This document shows, in pieces, positions 58,523-64,000 of a stretch of DNA of 64,000 nucleotides; position 1 is the stretch's first letter, and the number at the start of each line of letters is the position of its first letter. The stretch is from Acidimicrobiales bacterium MED-G01 (GTDB lineage Bacteria; Actinomycetota; Acidimicrobiia; Acidimicrobiales; Poriferisodalaceae). The translations under genes and the position numbers were made by a program. The notes under the pieces were generated by a model that worked only from the letters and a program-made list of their open reading frames with translations, was not told the origin of the DNA and made no database searches. The stretch covers positions 1-64,000 of the forward strand of contig NTLA01000009.1 of assembly GCA_002457435.1 (NCBI GenBank). The letters are read 5' to 3'.

Positions 58523-59173
58523 ATGAAAAAAACTCTGACAGTCATCCTTATAGCGCTCCTCAGCGTTGCGTGTGTTGTCACGATTGTCATCGGAATATCG
58601 GGTACCACCAAAAAAACCGCGACCCCAGAGATTGCTGAACCCCTATCTCGCCGAATTATTCAACCCGCTGAAGGTAGCGGGACGGCAGCTGAGGCGGTTT
58701 ACAACCTCGTCATCGCAGGCCCATCACAACCCTTGAGCAATGTGGCTGTGGGCACCATCACATGGCTCCCGAAGCCGGGCGATTTCGTTGAATTCGGAAG
58801 CGCCCTGTACGCAGTTGATGACAAGCCCGTCATATTGATGAAGGGTGCTTTGCCTATGCATCGAGACATCGCGTACAAGGGTGCTGACGGTCCTGATGTG
58901 GCTCAATTGGAACGCAATTTGGTTGATCTTGGGTATGTGCTCGATGAGGCCGTGACCGGCAAATCCACCGACCTCACTGTTGATCACCATGTAACACCCC
59001 TAACGGTGTCCTCGATTCGAGCCTGGCAAGAGTCCCTTGGTCTTATGTCCACAGGAACGGTTAGTCACAGTGATGTGGTTTTCCGACCAGCGGTTGTCCG
59101 CGTTTCAGAACTGCACGTCAGCCTCGGTGACCCCATAGAAGGTGGGAGTGTTCTCTCGGTCCTAATCGACTGA
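58523..59173 (+). CDS. Short efflux-type periplasmic adaptor-like protein with peptidoglycan-binding domain
   Basis: 216 residues from the ATG at 58523, which puts an N-terminal membrane segment (TVILIALLSVACVVTIVIG) at the front; the frame is open back to a GTG at 58442. The remainder resembles actinobacterial RND/ABC adaptor proteins: a biotinyl-lipoyl-like ITWLPKPGDFVEFGSALYAVDDKPVIL (in parts TWLPKPGDFVEFG and LYAVDDKPVIL), a PGRP-binding-like repeat DGPDVAQLERNLVDLGY and VSSIRAWQESLGL, then a final beta segment. It ends where related proteins continue into a barrel domain, and no permease or ATPase follows. Truncated or specialised form; function unclear. Confidence 0.72.
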   Translation: MKKTLTVILIALLSVACVVTIVIGISGTTKKTATPEIAEPLSRRIIQPAEGSGTAAEAVYNLVIAGPSQPLSNVAVGTITWLPKPGDFVEFGSALYAVDDKPVILMKGALPMHRDIAYKGADGPDVAQLERNLVDLGYVLDEAVTGKSTDLTVDHHVTPLTVSSIRAWQESLGLMSTGTVSHSDVVFRPAVVRVSELHVSLGDPIEGGSVLSVLID

Positions 59174-59219
59174 CGTAGATTAAGAACAACTAATTGAGAG
59201 AAAGAGCTATCTACGAGTC

Positions 59220-60122
59220 ATGGAAACAGGAGCACTCGAAACACGATTGAGTTCTGAACTGCGAGAATTTGGACTCGAAGCTTTCCTACTGCAGTTAGAA
59301 GTCGACGGCCTATGTGTTGTCCCACCTGAGAAAACCGGTGTTGACCCCGAAACGATCAGAGCTATACGAGAACAACTGTTGTGCGAAGCCGAAGCACTTG
59401 TCGGGTGCGGTTTTGATCTGGAGACCGGCCCTGAGGCCGAATTGACAATGAGCACGGATGACAACGTCATCGCGCGCTCCACCGGAGACGACGGCGAACC
59501 AACCCAATTCTTGGTCCAACAGCTTTGTGCCCGTCATCGCTTGTTCCGGGATTTAGCAATTAACCCAGTAGCGCTAGCGTTGATCCGTCATCTCATAGGC
59601 CGAAATGCCACCCGTTTCAGCAGTCACAATGCTTTCGTAAAGTGGCAGGGAGAGTTCGGATACGGAAGCAATCTCGGCCTCCATTGTGATCAGTTGGCCG
59701 TCCCGCGTCCGTGGGGGCGAAATGCTTTAACTGCCAATACAAACTGGTGTCTCACCGACTACACCTTGGATGGGGGAGCGCTCGCCTACGTTCCCGGATC
59801 GCACCGCAGAATGGAGCCACCCCGTTTTCCCGAAGCAGTTGAACTAGCTGTCCCAGTGGAAGCCCCGGCGGGCTCGCTAATCGTGTTCCACGGCGCCACA
59901 TGGCACGGGGCTTTCCCTCGCCACACCAGTGGGATGCGCCTGTCGATAGCGAACTATTTCCGTCACTACATGATCTTGCCGCAGGACGACATAAAGAATC
60001 TCTTCCCCAGAGATTTAGCCGACGACTGCTCGAATCCTGAACTCTTCAGATCCCTGGCAGGATTCGCAGACGAATTCCCTTATTCACAACAGACCGAAAG
60101 AGTTCCCCGACTGACTTCGTGA
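59220..60122 (+). CDS. Phytanoyl-CoA dioxygenase (PhyH) family oxygenase, second type
   Basis: 300 residues. Fe(II)/2-oxoglutarate enzyme: metal motif H-x-D in LGLHCDQLAVP (about residue 157-167), distal histidine in ATWHGAFPRHTSGMRLSIANYF, in parts ATWHGAFPRH and SGMRLSIANY (about 223-244, with the 2-oxoglutarate arginine). It differs from the PhyH at 816 in motif spacing and surrounding sequence, so they are not recent duplicates. It sits 46 bases after the adaptor-like gene and converges with the alcohol dehydrogenase operon, 10 bases apart. Substrate unknown. Confidence 0.85.
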   Translation: METGALETRLSSELREFGLEAFLLQLEVDGLCVVPPEKTGVDPETIRAIREQLLCEAEALVGCGFDLETGPEAELTMSTDDNVIARSTGDDGEPTQFLVQQLCARHRLFRDLAINPVALALIRHLIGRNATRFSSHNAFVKWQGEFGYGSNLGLHCDQLAVPRPWGRNALTANTNWCLTDYTLDGGALAYVPGSHRRMEPPRFPEAVELAVPVEAPAGSLIVFHGATWHGAFPRHTSGMRLSIANYFRHYMILPQDDIKNLFPRDLADDCSNPELFRSLAGFADEFPYSQQTERVPRLTS

Positions 60123-60132
60123 GATACCTGAT

Positions 60133-61146
60133 CTAGACCGAAGCGTCGGCGTTAATCACAATTTTGCCAAAGAACTTTCGTTCTTCCAGAGCACGGTGAG
60201 CAGCAACGCCGTCTTTGAGGGCGACTCGAGAGTCAATCACAGGAGAGAAATCGCCCTTTTGGGTCAAGTGGAGTAACTGATCAAGATCACTGCGCTGCCA
60301 ACCATTTGACCCGCGGATGTCCATCTCCGCCGTCCAAATAAAACGCAAATCAGTCGGCGGGTCGAATCCGGCGGTAGCTCCACATGTCAGCACTTGGCCA
60401 CCTAGCTTTACGCATTTGAGGGACCGCGCCCACGTATCACCACCCGTGAAATTCACCACCACGTCATATCCACCGCCACTAAAAAGGCTGCCTGTCTTTT
60501 CTCTGCAGTACTTCACAAAATCGGTAGTGCTGTAGTTGATCGTTTCATCGGCACCCAAAGACAACAGTTGCGCACACTTTTCGTCAGTGCCAGCAGCAGC
60601 AATTACAGAAGCTCCGCGCATCTTGGCTAGTAGCAACGCGCTTGTTCCAACACCGCCACTCGCGCCCAAAATTAGAACGGAATCACCGGCGTTGACATCA
60701 CCTCGAGTCAACATCATCCGATGCGCGGTGCCATAGGCGACTGGCAGGCATGAAGCATCATCAAACGAGACATCTGCCGGAAGTGAAATGAGTTGTTCAG
60801 CAGATACGACTACATATTCCGCGTAAGCGCCCCACAAGGTGTCCCCAATCATCCACAGCTTTCCATCCTCATAGCGAACCGGATCGACAAGAACTCGATC
60901 TCCGGTCGACCAATCGTGGATATCGTCTGCGACTTCGGACACTACGCCAGCGCAATCACAGCCAGGAATGCCAGGCAATGGAACCTTGATTCCGGGCATT
61001 CCCTGACGGGTGAAGACATCGTGATAGTTCAATGAGCAGGCTCGAACAGCGACGCGAACCTGACCCGGTTGTAGATCCGGTTCCGCGATATCTCGATATT
61101 CGAGAACATCGATCGATCCGTGTTCATCAAAGACAATTGCTTTCAT
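60133..61146 (-). CDS. Medium-chain (zinc-type) dehydrogenase/quinone oxidoreductase-like
   Basis: 337 residues. GroES-like N-terminal half with ACSLNYHDVFTRQG (about residue 32-45) and PGIPGCDCAGVV, then a Rossmann half with VLILGASGGVGTSALLLA (about 152-169). The four-cysteine structural zinc lobe of classical alcohol dehydrogenases is absent, and the usual G-H-E is GCDC, so zinc catalysis is uncertain. An NAD(P)H-dependent oxidoreductase acting on an alcohol, aldehyde or enoyl substrate is likely. Its start overlaps the stop of the ligase gene by 4 bases. Confidence 0.85.
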   Translation of the reverse strand: MKAIVFDEHGSIDVLEYRDIAEPDLQPGQVRVAVRACSLNYHDVFTRQGMPGIKVPLPGIPGCDCAGVVSEVADDIHDWSTGDRVLVDPVRYEDGKLWMIGDTLWGAYAEYVVVSAEQLISLPADVSFDDASCLPVAYGTAHRMMLTRGDVNAGDSVLILGASGGVGTSALLLAKMRGASVIAAAGTDEKCAQLLSLGADETINYSTTDFVKYCREKTGSLFSGGGYDVVVNFTGGDTWARSLKCVKLGGQVLTCGATAGFDPPTDLRFIWTAEMDIRGSNGWQRSDLDQLLHLTQKGDFSPVIDSRVALKDGVAAHRALEERKFFGKIVINADASV

Positions 61147-62636
61147 TGGGCATCCCTATTCGGAGTTAAGAGCTCTTCAGCCTGTTTCGTGAGAGCTGCT
61201 CGATCGATTTTTGCGGTCGAAGCCAGCGGTATCTCATCAACGAACCAGACATGTCGAGGATGCGCGTAGGCCGGCCCGTTTGCCAGGGCGTACTGCTTAA
61301 CCTCGTCAACAGTTATGGCAACGTCAGCTTCGCAGCGAATGAATGCCGCAGGTAACTGGCCCTTGAGGTCGTCTTCGACCGGAACGACAACTGCCTGATG
61401 CACCAATGGATGTCGTTCGAGCATTTGCTCAACCGAATCGGGATAGATGTTCTCGCCAGCGCAGACGAACATGTCGTCCACCCGCCCAACAAAGAAATAC
61501 CAGCCGTCTTCATCCCGGCGCATCAAATCGCCGGTGTGGTACCACCCAGCAGTTAACCGTTCGGCGTTGGCCTCTGGCAGGCCGTGATAGCCGAGCATGA
61601 CGCCCTTGGATTTAACCCATAACTCGCCGTAGTCAGATTCCGCTCCGCTATCCGGATCTATCAACTTCAGTTGAACATCCGAGTGTTCACAACCCAGAGA
61701 AATTTTGGGTCTTGGAAGTCCTTGAGGGTGAGGGCCAAACTCCAGAACCGCTTCTGTTGTTCCGTAGCCGTTGGTAACCAACGCGTGAGGAAAAAGCGCC
61801 TGAACATCGTCAAACAATGCCTCCGTTAAAGGTGCCGAACCGATCAGGACTCGCTGCACTGATGACAGATCATGGGATTCAGACGTCTTCTGCAACTCAG
61901 CCGTTACCAAGGCGTACATAGTTGGCACACCGGAACACATAGTTACGTTATGTTCAGTGATGGCTTGGAGATATTCGGCGGGCGAGAACTGAGGGAGTAG
62001 AACCACCCTCCCTCCGCTGGCGAAAGCGAGTTTCGATGCCATAGAGGCGTTCTTGTGGTACAGAGGTGCCGAAACCAGCATCACTTCACCGGGCAGAGCG
62101 CCCCCATACTCCAGAACCGTAAATGTGACGTTCTCGTGTGACAACAAGACGCCCTTCGGGTTTCCTGTCGAACCTGACGTGTAGATCTGAATAGCCACGT
62201 CGTCAGGTCGAACATCGACAACAGTCTTCGCAGGTGGCCCAGCCATCATTTGGTCCCATTGGCTTGAAGCGATGGCAACTTTCGGGACATCCGCTTGCAA
62301 CTCCGCGTGTTGATCATCAGTGATGAGCAACTTCAAGTCGGCGTCGTCAATTATGTACAACAAAGTGGACTCTGGAAGTCTGGTATTGAGTGGAACAAAC
62401 ACCATCCCTGCAGCAGGAGCACCAAACATCACTGTGTAGTACTCGCCAAGGTTGCCGGCCAACAATCCGATGCGAGAACCTGGAGGTAAACCAAGATCTG
62501 TAAGGGCCTGAGCGAATACATGCACTTGTTCGGTTATTTTTGCGACTGACACCTCCTGAGCAGGTTTCCGGGAACGATCGATTAAAGCAACATCGTCGGG
62601 TTTGGGGTTTTGATCGAGAAGCTCTGCGATATTCAC
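61143..62636 (-). CDS. Acyl-CoA synthetase (AMP-forming)
   Basis: 497 residues. Adenylate-forming ligase: IQIYTSGSTGNPKGVLLSH (about residue 148-166), SAPLYHKNASMASK (about 185), VTNGYGTTEAVLEFG (about 286), GWYHTGDLMRRDEDGWYFFVGR (in parts GWYHTGDLMR and GWYFFVGRVDDMF), ENIYPDSVE, and the C-terminal lysine in LASTAKIDRAAL. It activates an organic acid as a CoA ester. Middle gene of a reverse-strand operon SDR-ligase-dehydrogenase. The motif details differ from the ligase at 44739, so it is a different subfamily. Confidence 0.9.
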   Translation of the reverse strand: MNIAELLDQNPKPDDVALIDRSRKPAQEVSVAKITEQVHVFAQALTDLGLPPGSRIGLLAGNLGEYYTVMFGAPAAGMVFVPLNTRLPESTLLYIIDDADLKLLITDDQHAELQADVPKVAIASSQWDQMMAGPPAKTVVDVRPDDVAIQIYTSGSTGNPKGVLLSHENVTFTVLEYGGALPGEVMLVSAPLYHKNASMASKLAFASGGRVVLLPQFSPAEYLQAITEHNVTMCSGVPTMYALVTAELQKTSESHDLSSVQRVLIGSAPLTEALFDDVQALFPHALVTNGYGTTEAVLEFGPHPQGLPRPKISLGCEHSDVQLKLIDPDSGAESDYGELWVKSKGVMLGYHGLPEANAERLTAGWYHTGDLMRRDEDGWYFFVGRVDDMFVCAGENIYPDSVEQMLERHPLVHQAVVVPVEDDLKGQLPAAFIRCEADVAITVDEVKQYALANGPAYAHPRHVWFVDEIPLASTAKIDRAALTKQAEELLTPNRDAQ

Positions 62637-62644
62637 CGAATCGA

Positions 62645-63358
62645 TTATCCCAAAACCTCAGGCTCGCATGTCATCAAAATCTCGGCGACAGTTGCGGTGT
62701 TGGGAAGTTTGACAATCGTCGCAACAGTTTCGGCTAAGTCTTCAGGTTGGATCATTATTGAAGGGTCAACACCGAATGTAGAGGTCATATCGGTTTCGAC
62801 GTAACCCGGACAGATCGCGGTGACCCTTATACCGTCATCGAATGTTGCATGCCGCACAGCATGATGCAAAGCAAGGAAAGCATGTTTGGTCATTGCGTAA
62901 CCAGGGGCAAATGTTCCTTTAACTCTCTTACCGGATAGAGACACGACGTTGATGATTCGTCCTTCACCCGAGGAGGCCAGCAAGGGGCGAGCTTCTTGGA
63001 TAAGACGGAGGGGCCCTTTGACGTTCACCGCCCACATTTCATCCAAGATTTCCTCGGACAAGTCGGCTAACCCTTCCATGTGGCCAATCCCGGCGTTGTT
63101 CGTGAGCCCGTCTACGCGCCCTCGTAAATCGGCTGTCGCCTGCACCCAAACGTCTCCACTGGTTGGATCGAGAGCGTCGTAGCTATGACATGAAACATTT
63201 TGGTCAGCCCACCCTTGAACTGATGCTTCGAGTTGGTCGACGTTTCTTGCGCCGAGACTTACCACCCAACCATCAGCATGGAACTGGCGGGCCAACGCCG
63301 CACCAATACCCCGGTTAGCGCCACTAACCATCATCACTCGACCTTGTGGATCAATCAC
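62645..63358 (-). CDS. Short-chain dehydrogenase/reductase
   Basis: 237 residues. Cofactor loop SGANRGIGAAL (about residue 14-24), NNAGIGHMEG (about 87-96), INVVSLSGKRV with the catalytic serine, and catalytic GYAMTKHAFLAL (Y-x-x-x-K, about 150), then CPGYVETDM. Classical SDR size. First gene of the SDR-ligase-dehydrogenase operon, 8 bases before the ligase. Substrate unknown. With its neighbours it may oxidise an alcohol to an acid that is then CoA-activated. Confidence 0.9.
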   Translation of the reverse strand: MIDPQGRVMMVSGANRGIGAALARQFHADGWVVSLGARNVDQLEASVQGWADQNVSCHSYDALDPTSGDVWVQATADLRGRVDGLTNNAGIGHMEGLADLSEEILDEMWAVNVKGPLRLIQEARPLLASSGEGRIINVVSLSGKRVKGTFAPGYAMTKHAFLALHHAVRHATFDDGIRVTAICPGYVETDMTSTFGVDPSIMIQPEDLAETVATIVKLPNTATVAEILMTCEPEVLG

Positions 63359-63546
63359 TTCAAAAGCCCCTGCGTTCTTCTTGGTGTAACCGTAATCATG
63401 TCTGAGCCAGAGTTTCGCATGATCGGTGTCTCAAGGATCAAACGAATTGCCGGCAGAGAATATGACGTTGTTCAAGGTCACTCTCGAGGATGTGCCTTCG
63501 ACGGTCCTGTGACGAACCAAAAAGTCGCGACACAGGGGCCAATTAA

Positions 63547-63623
<77 letters not shown>

Positions 63624-63689
63624 TCAGACCGTTCTGGAACCCACGACGCTACAGCAAATAGGACTTAATTCCCCGATTGACAGGTACGT

Positions 63690-64000
63690 CTAACCGACTT
63701 CGGCGGGCTCGTCGTTTTGATTTTCGTCGCCCTCTGCAACCAGATCTTCCGCTATAACTGAATCTGATTTGCTTGCAACGTCATCAATAATCTCGTCTCG
63801 CATGTCCTCGCCGGCTAGAAGCCTGACCGAGGCCAACTTCAAGCGAAAAGAATCTAAGGGTTTCACCAACCAACCTTGAGCTCCGGCTTGCCGGGCAAGA
63901 TATACGTCTGCTGAGCGGTCTAAAAGCATCAGTATTGGGACATGGGTAATTCTCCCAGCACCAATTTCGAGTTGAAGATCCATGCACGTCGCCATGCCGC
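63690..64000 (-). CDS. Receiver-domain (response regulator-like) protein, N-terminus cut by window edge
   Basis: The visible C-terminal part is about 103 residues and the frame stays open through the window edge, so an ATG at 63993-63995 is probably internal. It contains the second half of a CheY-like receiver: [13 protein letters not shown] after the phospho-Asp region, [32 protein letters not shown], in parts [13 protein letters not shown] and [15 protein letters not shown], with the conserved Lys-Pro. A very acidic tail follows ([17 protein letters not shown]). No output domain lies after the receiver. Likely a signalling protein whose acceptor residue is beyond the window. Confidence 0.75.
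   Translation of the reverse strand, partial: GMATCMDLQLEIGAGRITHVPILMLLDRSADVYLARQAGAQGWLVKPLDSFRLKLASVRLLAGEDMRDEIIDDVASKSDSVIAEDLVAEGDENQNDEPAEVG

Overview
The window reads as a 64 kb piece of chromosome from a free-living, aerobic, high-GC Gram-positive bacterium, most likely an actinobacterium of the class Acidimicrobiia, perhaps an aquatic or marine member. The placement is inferred from an actinobacterial-type crotonyl-CoA carboxylase/reductase, MeaA-type ethylmalonyl-CoA mutase, an acyl-CoA carboxylase beta subunit followed by a tiny epsilon-like ORF, menaquinone genes, a PAC2 protein, a lipoprotein of the beta-propeller family typical of Actinobacteria, and many GTG starts. Coding density is very high. 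No gap longer than about 240 bases lacks a feature. I see no insertion sequence, prophage, integrase or CRISPR array.

Layout. 0-7.5 kb: a transporter cut by the left edge, then catabolic genes (PhyH dioxygenase, acyl-CoA dehydrogenase, methylmalonate-semialdehyde dehydrogenase), a thiolase-fold/DUF35 pair lacking the thiolase cysteine, and an AzlCD-like exporter. 7.5-19.3 kb: beta-propeller lipoprotein, PAC2 protein, chorismate synthase, TauE-type exporter with a PatB-like C-S lyase, SURF1, CapA-like lipoprotein, S9 peptidase, a candidate structured RNA, and exonuclease VII. 19.5-23 kb: an information-processing block with tRNA-Ser(CGA), tadA, tRNA-Ser(GGA), SRP RNA, dnaX, ybaB and recR. 23-27 kb: thiolase, ccr, methylmalonyl/ethylmalonyl-CoA epimerase and an RNA methyltransferase. 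27-37 kb: a BMP-type nucleoside ABC importer facing an operon of upp, an MtnA-like isomerase and a fused aldolase/dehydrogenase, with psuG divergent from it. 37-44.7 kb: menaquinone genes menE and menC-menH-menD-menF with a MerR regulator at the head of the operon. 44.7-54 kb: acyl-CoA ligase, 5'-3' exonuclease, VOC protein, acyl-CoA carboxylase beta and epsilon, carotenoid oxygenase, class III CoA-transferase, ethylmalonyl-CoA mutase. 54-64 kb: aat, cyclophilin, aspartate kinase, aspartate-semialdehyde dehydrogenase, MazG, an orphan efflux-type adaptor, a second PhyH enzyme, a three-gene acyl-CoA/alcohol dehydrogenase operon, tRNA-Pro(CGG), and a receiver-domain protein cut by the right edge.

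Two themes tie the genes together. First, acyl-CoA chemistry: acetoacetyl-CoA thiolase, Ccr, epimerase and mutase are four steps of the ethylmalonyl-CoA pathway for acetyl-CoA assimilation, with a carboxylase nearby. Second, nucleoside scavenging: import, uracil salvage, pseudouridine-phosphate cleavage, and a likely route for a sugar 1-phosphate through isomerase and aldolase/dehydrogenase to triose phosphate.

The observations I rate highest are that nucleoside/pentose-1-phosphate locus, the thiolase-like/DUF35 pair without the nucleophilic cysteine (probable aldolase-type complex), a dense cluster of hairpins at 17.73-17.85 kb whose wobble pairs favour a plus-strand RNA, and a tRNA-Ser whose CCA end shares its last base with the tadA start codon. 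All annotation is from reading the sequence. No database search or folding program was run.
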